Assembly: GCA_000989955.1 (NCBI GenBank)
Contig: LBTE01000003.1
Span: 1-64,000, forward strand
Direction of reading: 5' to 3'
Source: a candidate division TM6 bacterium GW2011_GWF2_37_49
GTDB taxonomy: Bacteria > Babelota > Babeliae > Babelales > RVW-14
Length of the DNA stretch: 64,000 bases
The translations under genes were made by a program, and so were the position numbers. The notes beneath the pieces were generated by a model. That model was not told the origin of the DNA. It did not search any database and saw only the letters and a list, made by a program, of their open reading frames with translations. Of this stretch, positions 46,534 to 55,010 are shown piece after piece (positions within the stretch are counted from its first letter, which is position 1; each line of letters opens with the position of its first letter).

Positions 46534-47208
46534 ATGAATAAAATCATGATAAAACTAAATAAATTATTGGTTTTAGCTCTAGCCTTATTTTCTTCAGTGT
46601 ACTCGTTTGGAAATATTGAAAAAATAGGTCAGGCATTGGAAAAAAGGATTGTAGGAAAATCATGGGAAGCTGCATGCCCAGTTCAACTCAGTGAATTGCG
46701 TTATTTGACTATTCCTTACTGGGGATACGATGAGCAAGAGCATTCTGGTGAAATGATAGTTCATGAAAAAGTGGCACAAGACGTTTTGGACATTTTTGAA
46801 GAGCTTTTTGAAAACAAATTTCCGATCCAGTCAATGAAATTAATTGACGAATACTTCCAGCCAAGCAGAACAAAAAGCGATGTTGATGATGCGTCAATGC
46901 TTGATAATAATTCATCAGCTTTTTTCTTTCGTTATATCGGTAAAACAACGATCGTGTCAGAACATGGTTTGGGAACTGCAATCGACATTAATCCACGTGT
47001 AAATCCATTCGTAAGAGGTGATTATGTTTGCCCAACTTCAAGTAAAGAATTCTGTGACAGGACACGTAAAGATGTTAAAGGCTTGTTAACCGAGGATTGT
47101 AGATGTGTTAAGGCTTTTGAGGCGCGAGGTTGGAATTGGGCGGGTAAATGGAAAAAGGTTCAAGATTACCAACATTTTGGCAAGATTCAAAAAGAGTCTC
47201 TGCAGTAA
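46534..47208 (+). CDS. Exported M15-family peptidoglycan peptidase (VanY/endolysin-like)
   Basis: The protein has 224 residues with TTGGGAAAAT upstream. The signal peptide (LNKLLVLALALFSSVYSFG) is followed by ELFENKFPIQSMKLIDEYF. SEHGLGTAIDINP (near 146) gives His and Asp zinc ligands, and DYQHFGK near the end supplies the last His. The form AIDINP/QHF is typical of the M15C L-Ala-D-Glu or D,D-carboxypeptidase group. Several cysteines (CPTS, CDRT, CRC) could form disulfides. With the adjoining VanX-like enzyme it can trim stem peptides of self or foreign murein. Confidence 0.85.
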   Translation: MNKIMIKLNKLLVLALALFSSVYSFGNIEKIGQALEKRIVGKSWEAACPVQLSELRYLTIPYWGYDEQEHSGEMIVHEKVAQDVLDIFEELFENKFPIQSMKLIDEYFQPSRTKSDVDDASMLDNNSSAFFFRYIGKTTIVSEHGLGTAIDINPRVNPFVRGDYVCPTSSKEFCDRTRKDVKGLLTEDCRCVKAFEARGWNWAGKWKKVQDYQHFGKIQKESLQ

Positions 47209-47343
47209 TACATGTTATTCTTCTTGTTGATAACGCAGCTAAGCCGATATATAATTAATTTCATGTATGTCAGATTGTAAAAAGTATGAACTTTACACAG
47301 CGAGTGTGTTAAAAATCAACTAAAAAAATAAAAAAGGGCTTTT

Positions 47344-47793
47344 ATGAAAAATTTAATGTTTTGTTTTGGGTTTTTAATGCTTATTTCATTTGTCGGTTGT
47401 GGCCTAAAAGATGCATCTTTTTCTAATTATTTTAAGGCGGACAAAATTTATAAAATTGTGCCAAGCTCAAACTATGATGCAAAAGATGAATCTGATGCTG
47501 TAAAACTTTTGCCAATCGATCTTGAGTCTGGGTTTATTCACGTTGCATTCGGAAATCAGGTCGAAAAAATATTGAAGAAGTTTTTTACCGGAATTGATAA
47601 TGTTCTAGTTTTAGAGCTTGATCAAAATGTTTTAGCGGAAAATGGCATAGAGATGCGCAAAGAACGTAATAATCCTGGCGGAGACTCATTTCCTCATTTG
47701 TATGGCAAGCAACAAATTTCAGTCAAAGCTGTGGCTTCTGTGATTAATGTGGAAGAGATGATTGATGGATCTTGGTCAATTGTTAAACATTAA
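47344..47793 (+). CDS. DUF952-family lipoprotein
   Basis: The protein has 149 residues. The N-terminus (KNLMFCFGFLMLISFVGC) ends in a lipobox with Cys19. The mature domain matches the DUF952 pattern: KIYKIVPSS, then DLESGFIHVAFGNQVEKILKKFF, LVLELDQNVL and SFPHLYGKQQISVKAV. The DUF952 fold is related to ADP-ribosyltransferase-like domains in some classifications, but its biochemical role is not established. Most DUF952 proteins are cytoplasmic; an exported lipidated form is unusual. Confidence 0.8.
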   Translation: MKNLMFCFGFLMLISFVGCGLKDASFSNYFKADKIYKIVPSSNYDAKDESDAVKLLPIDLESGFIHVAFGNQVEKILKKFFTGIDNVLVLELDQNVLAENGIEMRKERNNPGGDSFPHLYGKQQISVKAVASVINVEEMIDGSWSIVKH

Positions 47794-47848
47794 ACCGCTT
47801 TCGAAACCATGACTACAACTCATAATTACAAATCTCCGCAATCAGCGC

Positions 47849-47959
47849 AATACAATTCCAAGTTGTTAAAGTACCTAAAATAAAGATTTTTGCGTTTGGT
47901 TGTAAATCTACGATTGGAAGCTAGCTGTAAATGGCAGTGGCATTTTTCCTTATTTTGAA
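47849..47959 (+). repeat. R1 dispersed repeat, copy 3
   Basis: Same 111-base block as 2262-2372, with A instead of C after AAAG and G instead of A in TAAATGGCAG. It runs directly into R2. Confidence 0.9.
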
Positions 47960-48106
47960 AATTTTAATTCGGCAAGCCCCATCCAATCGCACGTTGCTGG
48001 CGGGGTCTAAAAAATTATAAATTTCTTGGCAAGGCCGATGCAGCGCCAAAAAAGACCGGGCATACTTAATGTATGCCCCTAAAAATCATGGCGTTGGCTT
48101 ATGTTT
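47960..48106 (+). repeat. R2 dispersed repeat, good copy
   Basis: Contains GGCGGGGTCTAAAAAATTAT, CTTGGCAAGGCCGATGCAGC and the hairpin GGGCATAC-TTAAT-GTATGCCC followed by CTAAAAATCATGG. It lies nine bases from the stop of the first DUF4143-type ATPase gene. The small hairpin may act as a terminator for that gene's opposite neighbour, but there is no T-run. Confidence 0.8.
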
Positions 48107-48114
48107 TATATTTA

Positions 48115-49260
48115 TTAATATTTTGCGATGCTTTCAAGTCCCTGAGCTGTAATTTTTTCATTTAATGGGAACGCTTCTTTTCCCGGATAAACAATGGTAA
48201 GGTGATCAAGCTTTAGATCGGCAATTGCAATTTGCATGGATTTTGTAACTTTGGGAACATCGGTATATTTAAATTCAAAACCCAATCGCTTTCCATCTTT
48301 AAATACGAATAAGTCTAATTCAGCATCAGCATGAGTTGCCCAAAAAAAACATTCTTCCGATCGAAGATCATATGCTTTAATGATCTCTTCTAACGCAAAG
48401 CCCTCCCAAAATGCTCCTAATTTAGGGTAAGTATCTAATTCATTAAAAGTTTGAATATTAAGTAGCGCATGCAAAATTCCACTATCGCGAAAATAAATTT
48501 TTGGAGCACGAACTTGTCGTTTTTGTAAATTCTCAAACCACGGAGATAGCTCACGAATCATGAATGTCCCCACAAGAACATCCAGATATTTACGAGCGGT
48601 ATGATCGGAAACACCTAAAGATCTTGCAATCTCACTAGCGTTGAAAGTTTGTCCATGATAATGAGCAAGCATAAGCCAAAATCGACGCAATTGTTGCGGC
48701 GGAATATTAAAACCAAGATTTGGAATGTCTCGTTCTAAAAAAGTTGTTATATAATTTTGTCGCCACAAAAAACTGTCGGCATCATTTGAAGTAAAATATG
48801 AGCGAGGAAAACCACCCCTCATCCAAAGTTGATTTAAATTTTCGGTTTCGGCTAAAGAAAATGGGGGAAACTCTACAAAACCTATGCGACCAGCCAATGA
48901 CTCGGATGATTGACGAATTAAATCGCGAGACGCACTTCCCAAAATTAAAAGATTTCGTTTATAGGCAGGATCATCGACTAATACTCGAATTACAGGAAAA
49001 AGATCCGGACGCATTTGAATTTCATCAATTACAATAAGCTTCTCGGGATCACTTGAAAGCGCAAGCATGGGGTTTTCCAGTCGAGCAAGATCAAGAGGCT
49101 TTTCCATATCAAATAATCTAGCAATACCGCCTCGCATCTCTTTAATAAAAATCTGTGCAAGAGTAGTTTTGCCAACCTGGCGTGCACCAAGCAGTGCACA
49201 AACCGAGTGTACATGGAAATTCTGTTCAATTTTTCGTAAATAATGTTCTCTTTTCAGCAT
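48115..49260 (-). CDS. DUF4143-type AAA ATPase
   Basis: The protein has 381 residues. Walker A is GARQVGKTTL (30-39), Walker B is LIVIDEIQMRPDLFPVIRVL, and the sensor region LLILGSASRDLIRQSSESLAGR is typical. A winged-helix-like segment (NASEIARSLGVSDHTARKYLDVL) and the C-terminal DUF4143 nuclease-like part (FFWATHADAELDLFVFKDGKRLGFEFKY, with the Asp-Glu-x-Lys pattern of PD-(D/E)XK folds) complete the layout. The family is widespread in accessory regions of bacteria and archaea and its function is unsettled. It is framed by direct R2 copies. Confidence 0.9.
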   Translation of the reverse strand: MLKREHYLRKIEQNFHVHSVCALLGARQVGKTTLAQIFIKEMRGGIARLFDMEKPLDLARLENPMLALSSDPEKLIVIDEIQMRPDLFPVIRVLVDDPAYKRNLLILGSASRDLIRQSSESLAGRIGFVEFPPFSLAETENLNQLWMRGGFPRSYFTSNDADSFLWRQNYITTFLERDIPNLGFNIPPQQLRRFWLMLAHYHGQTFNASEIARSLGVSDHTARKYLDVLVGTFMIRELSPWFENLQKRQVRAPKIYFRDSGILHALLNIQTFNELDTYPKLGAFWEGFALEEIIKAYDLRSEECFFWATHADAELDLFVFKDGKRLGFEFKYTDVPKVTKSMQIAIADLKLDHLTIVYPGKEAFPLNEKITAQGLESIAKY

Positions 49261-49317
49261 CGATTCTCCTTGAAATTTCGAAGTTATAGTTCGAGACTAC
49301 AAGGAGTTTTGTGTAAA

Positions 49318-49485
49318 ATCAAGCACTTTTTGCATTTTTTCCAAAACTCATTCGCTAGCCCTCATCCAATCAGGCCCCGCCGGCCGCATCTAAAAAATTG
49401 TTAATTTCTTGGTAAAGCCGATGCAGCGCCAAAAAAGAAAGGGCATACTTGATGTATTCCCCTAAAAATCATGGGGTGGGTTGGG
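49318..49485 (+). repeat. R2 dispersed repeat, good copy
   Basis: Nearly identical to the copy at 50812-50992 from GGCCGCATCTAAAAAATTGT through CGCCAAAAAAGAAAGGGCAT. The hairpin arm here is imperfect (GTATTCCC). It occupies the whole gap between the two DUF4143-type ATPase genes. Confidence 0.85.
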
Positions 49486-49487
49486 CA

Positions 49488-50678
49488 TTAATCGATAAAT
49501 TTAGTAATCGGAGATTTCAAAAAATCGCTCACAGGAATGCCTTGATCGCCAACCAACAAGACTCGACTTGGCTTAAACTCTCTAACAAATAAATCTATGC
49601 CCGAGCGTCTAAAATTTTCTGGACCACTTTTAACCTCGATTGCGGTTATGCTGTCGCCGCGCTTTAAAACGAAGTCTACCTCACTGTCGCCTTCACGCCA
49701 GTAAAATAGCTCAATCTGAGTACCGCGAATGCTGTTTAATAAATGTGCGCCAACTACCGACTCTATCAGCCTTCCCCAGAAAGAGCGATCTTGAATGGCA
49801 TCTTTAAATGTCATGTTTGATTGAGCCGTCATCAGAGCCGTATTGTACACGGAAAACTTTGGACTGGAGCCTCGTTGCCGTACTTGTTGATTTGCAAATT
49901 TTTGCAGTCCTGCAAGCAATCCAGCTCCTGACAACAGTTCAAGGTAGTGCGCCAAAGTGGTAGTGTTTCCACTGTCCTGGAGCTGCCCAAGCATTTTTGT
50001 GTAAGAAAGCATCTGCCCAGAATACGAGCATCCAAGCTGAAATAGGCGTCTGAGTAGAGCCTGCTTGTTTATATGTGTCATGAGAAGAATATCACGTGAA
50101 ATCGTAGTCTCAATGAGCGAATCATTGATGTAATTTTTCCATCGAGAAGGATCATTCTCATCTGCAAGCGGTGCTGCCCCAGGATATCCACCGAAGTATG
50201 CGTATTTTTCCAGCGTCCAGCCAAATATTTTACTCATCTCATCAAACGACCAGTGCGTAATCGGTATAATTTCAAAGCGACCGGCCAAGCTTTCGGTTAA
50301 TCCTTGCTGCACAAGCCATGGTGACGAACCAAGTATGATAACCGATAAGTCAACCTTGTCGCGAGTATCGGCATCCCACAAAGATTTTATAAGACTGGAC
50401 CAGCTCGAAATTTTTTGTACTTCATCGATTATAAGAACGCAACCTTTTCCAGCAACAATCTTTTGCCTGGCAACTTCCCATTGCTGCTGCAGCCATGCAA
50501 GGTCTTGCAACGTTGCAAGGTCGGCCGATATAAAATGGAATGGTTTATCCAAAACCTCGGAGACCTGCAAAGCCAACGTTGTCTTTCCGACCTGGCGAGG
50601 TCCTAGCAAAACTTGGATGAATCTACGTGGCTCTTGGATTCGACTTATAAGCTGATTAAAGATGGGCCTAGCTTGCAT
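49488..50678 (-). CDS. DUF4143-type AAA ATPase, second copy
   Basis: The protein has 396 residues. Walker A is GPRQVGKTTL (28-37), Walker B is CVLIIDEVQKISSWSSLIKSL, and sensor I lies in VIILGSSPWLVQQGLTESLAGR. The C-terminal domain has FYWREGDSEVDFVLKRGDSITAIEVKSG, the PD-(D/E)XK-like signature (Asp...Glu-Val-Lys). It is divergent from the neighbouring copy at 48.1 kb (different lengths and linkers), so the pair did not arise by a recent tandem duplication. It is also framed by R2 copies. Confidence 0.9.
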   Translation of the reverse strand: MQARPIFNQLISRIQEPRRFIQVLLGPRQVGKTTLALQVSEVLDKPFHFISADLATLQDLAWLQQQWEVARQKIVAGKGCVLIIDEVQKISSWSSLIKSLWDADTRDKVDLSVIILGSSPWLVQQGLTESLAGRFEIIPITHWSFDEMSKIFGWTLEKYAYFGGYPGAAPLADENDPSRWKNYINDSLIETTISRDILLMTHINKQALLRRLFQLGCSYSGQMLSYTKMLGQLQDSGNTTTLAHYLELLSGAGLLAGLQKFANQQVRQRGSSPKFSVYNTALMTAQSNMTFKDAIQDRSFWGRLIESVVGAHLLNSIRGTQIELFYWREGDSEVDFVLKRGDSITAIEVKSGPENFRRSGIDLFVREFKPSRVLLVGDQGIPVSDFLKSPITKFID

Positions 50679-50811
50679 AATCTGCCTCCAACAACTTTTA
50701 AATATTAAATTTACTCAACACACTGAGTAATATTACTCAGCTTAATTCGTAAAATCAATTCATGGGCAAAATAGTGCAAAAAAGGCGTTAAAATCCATCA
50801 TTAAAGCATGG

Positions 50812-50992
50812 CTACAAAAGCCGCTGGCACTTTTTGCAGCTTTTGAAAAAAGTTATTCGGCAGCAACGACCCTGTCATGCCCCGCCGGCCGCATCTAAAA
50901 AATTGTTAATTTCTTGGTAAAGCCGATGCAGCGCCAAAAAAGAAAGGGCATACTGAATGTATGCCACTAAAAATCATGTAGTTGGCTGTGTC
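50812..50992 (+). repeat. R2 dispersed repeat, good copy
   Basis: Carries the full left entry (GGCACTTTTTGCAGCTTTTG), the CGCCGGCCGCATCTAAAAAA core and the hairpin region (GGGCATACTGAATGTATGCC). It lies between the second DUF4143-type ATPase and the MutS-like gene. Confidence 0.85.
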
Positions 50993-51023
50993 TTATTTTT
51001 TTGTAACCTATTCAAACTTAAGC

Positions 51024-53162
51024 CTAAACTTCGATCTGTCCATCCAAAACCTGTTGGGCCTGATCAATGAATTCATCGCCAAAACCCTCTTCCTTCAATA
51101 TTTTCAGCGTCACCACCTGATCAGAAACGCCTGGTTCCAGCTTAAATGGATATCGAATTCTTTGACCTGGTGTTTCAATAACCGTGACTTTGTAATTTTT
51201 AAATCGGCCCGTTGACTTTTCGAGTGTTGGAATTATTGGAAAGTGTGTGTTTGTTATGCACATACCCAACGGATGTAACCCAACAAGTTTTATCAAGCTG
51301 TAAGCAGCGGCCTGTCCCTCTCTGAACGTTGTACCATTAAATACTTCATCAATGGCTGTCAAAACATATTCATGTTCCTTGCATGATTTATAGGTTTTTT
51401 CAACGTCTTGTGCCCTTAAAACACCAGCTTTAAAGTGTGAGTTACCCGCAGCAATGTCGTCCGTAATATTCAAGTAAGTAATGATTTTTTTAAATAGTGT
51501 AAGTGTTAATTCTTTGGCCGGCGCAATACCCAAGCTTTGTGCCAAAATTATCGACATAACAAAGGCTTTGGTTACGGTAGATTTACCGCCAGCATTAGGG
51601 CCAGTGATAATGACGTTCTGTGGCACATCATAAGATAAACCAACCGACAAAGAACTGGAAACCACTTTTTCTGGATTTATAAACATATTCCAAAAATCAA
51701 CGGCTTTAACCGACGGAGTCGATACAGAGACTGGATCGATGTAGGTTGGAAAACAAATCGTAACATGTTTGTCTTGAAATTCTTTATAAAGCTTTGCAAT
51801 CGAAAGTTGTGCATCAAGCTCGCCAACTGCTACCATCGCCTGAGTAAGCTGCTCTTTGTGCGCATGCATAAGATTAAATGCTGCGAATATCCGTCCCGCA
51901 TAAGACAACATGGAGGCCTCGCCCTTAAAGGTATTTGTCTCAAGAAGTTCCAATAAATGCCTAACATCGTCAGAAGCTTGTATAATCTCTGCAAGTTTGA
52001 CGTCACAACTTGCTACTGCAGGCATGTGCGAGCTTATTACAGGGTTTGCTTTAACTTTCGCTAGCATACTTTTTATATTATTTAGATATGTAGCAACGTG
52101 AATAAGCCTTTCCTGGATGCATTTTTTTATCACGAACAGCTCTTGCAGATCACCCCAGAAGAAGCGTGGCAAATAGGCTGCACTGACCACACCTGATATA
52201 ACGTCGGAACCTCCTTCAGCTAATCTATTTTTGGGGAAAGCCAATTTTAGACCAATCAAAAGTGCGCCAAGCGCTCCTAAAAACATGCCCAGACTTCCCA
52301 TACTTAACTTTTTGTTTGTTTCCTCTAACCAAAGTCTAACTTTATTATCTTCGGCGGCGAAAAGAGAAACAGCATGTAGTGGTAGAGTAACAGCTGCAGC
52401 AGCCATAGTTGCGCCAATTAAAAATACCTGAAAAGTTTGAGTTTTATCAAGAACATCAAGCGCAATTTCGTTTTTATTAAGCCTGGATTCGAAATTTTTA
52501 AAATAAGGAACTTTGATTTTTCTATCTTTCATCAAGCTCAAAAAAGTGTCTTCTTCCCAAAAAGATAACATTGCAGTTTCTGGCATAACCAACTCTTTCA
52601 ATTGTTTATCAAGGTAGTCAAAAAGTTCAGGATTTCCGACTAATTCTTTGATTACTTGCTGTTGATTTTCAAGTTGTTCAATGTTGCACAACGGATTCAC
52701 AACTTTGCCAAACAACGTAGCCTTACCAACTTGGGTACATGTACGGTCAATTTTGGATGCCAAATAAAAGGCTGGATCGGATTTTGGCCCACATAATATT
52801 TCGAGATCTTGCCATGTTTTTTCGTCCAAAACATCGGTAGAAATCAAATTTTGTTGGCAAAGTAGATTAAAAACAGCTGTCCGTTTTGCTTGCTCGCTAG
52901 GATTAAGCAGCGCCGTGTGTTTGTCGTACAAAATTTCATAAAACTCTTTTTCATCGCTTAGAATAGCATTTATTGCATCTGGCTTTTTATCTAAACTAAT
53001 GTTCACAAGCGTTTTAAGGTTTTCATGCGCTATTGCCTGATAAAAACTAGTTGAAGATTTAGGCGTGCAAACATCCGTATTTACAGCCGCCTGCTCTCCC
53101 ACCAAGCTGACAGAAACTGACGCTGCTAAAATAAAACCTAACAGGAAGCGGCACTTAAACAT
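51024..53162 (-). CDS. MutS-family ATPase with signal-like N-terminus and membrane helices
   Basis: The protein has 712 residues. It begins with a signal-like peptide (MFKCRFLLGFILAASVSVSLVG), which no DNA-repair MutS has. The region near 125-175 (FYLASKIDRTCTQVGKATLF, VNPLCNIEQLENQQQVI) matches the MutS lever/core domain. Two hydrophobic helices lie near 243-268 and 290-308. The ATPase is intact: Walker A GPNAGGKST (521-529), a signature region DDIAAGNSHFKAGVLR, Walker B LTAIDEVFNGT (601-611) and NTHFPIIPTL. The mismatch-recognition domain is absent. Membrane-bound MutS-like proteins occur in Bacteroidetes and others with unknown role. A cleaved signal with two helices would leave the ATPase outside the cytoplasm, so the N-terminus may be an uncleaved anchor. 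Confidence 0.85.
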   Translation of the reverse strand: MFKCRFLLGFILAASVSVSLVGEQAAVNTDVCTPKSSTSFYQAIAHENLKTLVNISLDKKPDAINAILSDEKEFYEILYDKHTALLNPSEQAKRTAVFNLLCQQNLISTDVLDEKTWQDLEILCGPKSDPAFYLASKIDRTCTQVGKATLFGKVVNPLCNIEQLENQQQVIKELVGNPELFDYLDKQLKELVMPETAMLSFWEEDTFLSLMKDRKIKVPYFKNFESRLNKNEIALDVLDKTQTFQVFLIGATMAAAAVTLPLHAVSLFAAEDNKVRLWLEETNKKLSMGSLGMFLGALGALLIGLKLAFPKNRLAEGGSDVISGVVSAAYLPRFFWGDLQELFVIKKCIQERLIHVATYLNNIKSMLAKVKANPVISSHMPAVASCDVKLAEIIQASDDVRHLLELLETNTFKGEASMLSYAGRIFAAFNLMHAHKEQLTQAMVAVGELDAQLSIAKLYKEFQDKHVTICFPTYIDPVSVSTPSVKAVDFWNMFINPEKVVSSSLSVGLSYDVPQNVIITGPNAGGKSTVTKAFVMSIILAQSLGIAPAKELTLTLFKKIITYLNITDDIAAGNSHFKAGVLRAQDVEKTYKSCKEHEYVLTAIDEVFNGTTFREGQAAAYSLIKLVGLHPLGMCITNTHFPIIPTLEKSTGRFKNYKVTVIETPGQRIRYPFKLEPGVSDQVVTLKILKEEGFGDEFIDQAQQVLDGQIEV

Positions 53163-53303
53163 GAATAAACCCTTTGTTTATGCTGTTAAATAATTTATTA
53201 CAAATTTGACGCAGGGTTTAAGATTATCAAACCGATATAATTAGTCAAAAGGTTTTAATCCTAAAGTCGATATATTTAGTTAACAATTGTAAATATATAA
53301 ACA

Positions 53304-53334
53304 ATATGATATCATATAACATGAAACGTATAAT
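53304..53334 (+). promoter_or_regulatory. Candidate promoter and operator of the XRE gene
   Basis: A perfect 14-base palindrome, ATATGATATCATAT (53304-53317), lies 12 bases before TATAAT (53329-53334), covering the expected -35 position. Antitoxins of this type often repress their own promoter through such a site. A nine-codon reading frame starting at 53354 precedes the gene. Confidence 0.4.
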
Positions 53335-53420
53335 TTAAACAAAAGAGAGTCTCATGCCTCTGGAAAATAGAATTTTACGATAAAAAAATTTAAAAAAGCG
53401 CATGGTGGAGGTAAAAAACA

Positions 53421-53720
53421 ATGGATAAAAGACCAGATTTCAAAAGCTTTAAAGAAGAGGCTATGAAAAACGCAAAAGTAAGGGCGGAATACGAAGCTTT
53501 ACGTCCTGAGTTTGAGCTCATGATGGAGTTTATCAGGGCGCGTAAGGTAGCAAAGTTATCGCAAAAAGCTCTGGCAAAAAAGCTAAAGCTTCAACAACCA
53601 GCAATCGCTAGACTAGAAAATGGTGGCTACGCCAAAACTTCTATTTCTAAACTCTCTAAAGTTGCCAGTATTTTGGGCTTCTCTCTCAAGATTTCTCTGC
53701 ACGAAAAAAAACGAGCTTAA
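53421..53720 (+). CDS. XRE-family DNA-binding protein, orphan antitoxin-like
   Basis: The protein has 99 residues with GGAGG upstream. The helix-turn-helix lies near 52-75 (LSQKALAKKLKLQQPAIARLENG), followed by SISKLSKVASILGFSLKISL. The preceding acidic helices (ALRPEFELMMEFIRARKVAK) match HigA/RelB-like antitoxins of type II systems. The usual toxin (HigB/RelE) should precede or follow it, but neither side has one: upstream is only about 120 bases and downstream is an R2 repeat. It may be a relic of a lost toxin-antitoxin pair or a free regulator. Confidence 0.8.
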   Translation: MDKRPDFKSFKEEAMKNAKVRAEYEALRPEFELMMEFIRARKVAKLSQKALAKKLKLQQPAIARLENGGYAKTSISKLSKVASILGFSLKISLHEKKRA

Positions 53721-53721
53721 C

Positions 53722-53866
53722 TCGCAGTTTTTCCAAAACCCATTCGCCATCCACGACCCAATCGCTGCCAGCAGGCGGGATCTAAAAAATTGTTAATTTA
53801 TTGGTAGAGTCGATAAGATCGAGACATTGAAGCAACATTATGAATGTATAGCCCTGAATATGGCAG
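53722..53866 (+). repeat. R2 dispersed repeat, diverged copy
   Basis: Keeps CCCATTCGCCATCCACGACC, GGCGGGATCTAAAAAATTGT and TTATTGGTAGAGTCGATAAG in R2 order. It separates the XRE gene from the mevalonate-pathway operon. Confidence 0.65.
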
Positions 53867-53886
53867 CTTTGACGCGCTTAAGATAT

Positions 53887-54993
53887 TTATATATTTTCTT
53901 GAAAATTAACAATGAAACTCTGAGTCCATACATTTTTGACTTTTTGAACTACGGCTTGATCAAAACAGAGAGCAATAACGCAATCGCCACCGCCAGCGCC
54001 AGAAAATTTGGCGACAGCCCCACAAGATTCTGCCTGAGCAATCATGCGTTTGAGCACTGGGGTTTCTAGCTCAACGCCGGAAATAGAAGATAAATTAAGC
54101 AGCAGCTGCCGATTTTGCTCTATCAATGATAAAGTATCGGCTTTGTTACTTTTCTTGATTGCCAATATTAGTTTTAGAACAACAGTATTTATATCATCAA
54201 AAATGCTTTTGTAGTCATCAAAATTATTTGTTTTGAATTCATGCATTTTTTTAATCATCTCTGTCGTAGACGCGCTAACACCAGAAAATCCGACAACAAT
54301 TCGTAGCCCCGCAGGCAGTTGTAATTTTTCAATACTAAGGCTTGGCCATGGCATAGACACAAGATAGCTCAACGGTAGGCCTTCGCGGATGGCTTTTTCC
54401 AAAAACAATGGATCAAAACACGAATATGCAAGCGTCGTTTGACATGTAGATGCTGCAACATCAAATCCACTGCCAATTTTGCCCGAAGCAAGATAGTGCG
54501 CAATGCAGGCGAGTTTAAAGATAATGTCTTGAACAGATTCGACTTCAACATCAAGGCCATGAAGCGCCAAAATTGCCTTGCAAACGGCAACTGTTGTTGC
54601 AGCGCTGCTGCCAATACCCATTTTCAAAAAGTTGGAAGATGCTGTATCGAGCGTGGATAGTTCCGATTTTATGGATATTTCAAAACCTTCTATTTTTTTT
54701 GACTGTTCTTGTAAAAATTGCAAAGTAACCTGTGTTGAATAAAAACAAAATTTAAATCTTGCCCAAAATTCATCCGTTTTGGCTTGATCTACACTAAAGT
54801 TCTGTCCATCCCAAAAACCCGTTACATTCTGAAGCCCAACGTCTGGAGCATGAAAAATAATATTGTCCACCGCAGTGATTGATGCTTCTACAAATTTATC
54901 AACAGCTGTGACGATGCAAAGATTGCCTGCTTCCAGCACACTCCACTCTCCAGCAAGCATAATTTTCCCGGGCGATTTAACTTTTAACATCAA
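53887..54993 (-). CDS. Phosphomevalonate kinase
   Basis: Phosphorylates 5-phosphomevalonate on the way to isopentenyl diphosphate. The 368-residue product is a GHMP kinase: SPGKIMLAGEWSVLEAGN near the start, the phosphate loop LKMGIGSSAATTVAV near 124-138, KIGSGFDVAAS and the C-terminal KFSGAGGGDCVIAL. Length and the LAGEWSVLE wording fit phosphomevalonate kinase (mvaK2/ERG8 type) better than mevalonate kinase. The next gene upstream is mvaD, so these are consecutive pathway steps in one operon. The other pathway genes are not in the window. Confidence 0.88.
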   Translation of the reverse strand: MMLKVKSPGKIMLAGEWSVLEAGNLCIVTAVDKFVEASITAVDNIIFHAPDVGLQNVTGFWDGQNFSVDQAKTDEFWARFKFCFYSTQVTLQFLQEQSKKIEGFEISIKSELSTLDTASSNFLKMGIGSSAATTVAVCKAILALHGLDVEVESVQDIIFKLACIAHYLASGKIGSGFDVAASTCQTTLAYSCFDPLFLEKAIREGLPLSYLVSMPWPSLSIEKLQLPAGLRIVVGFSGVSASTTEMIKKMHEFKTNNFDDYKSIFDDINTVVLKLILAIKKSNKADTLSLIEQNRQLLLNLSSISGVELETPVLKRMIAQAESCGAVAKFSGAGGGDCVIALCFDQAVVQKVKNVWTQSFIVNFQENI

Positions 54994-55010
54994 TTCAAAA
55001 TCTCAATATT

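Noticed and set aside
53354..53383. Nine-codon frame before the XRE gene as a toxin or leader peptide
   Set aside because: Too short to judge; it has only a moderate upstream purine run and no recognisable relative.
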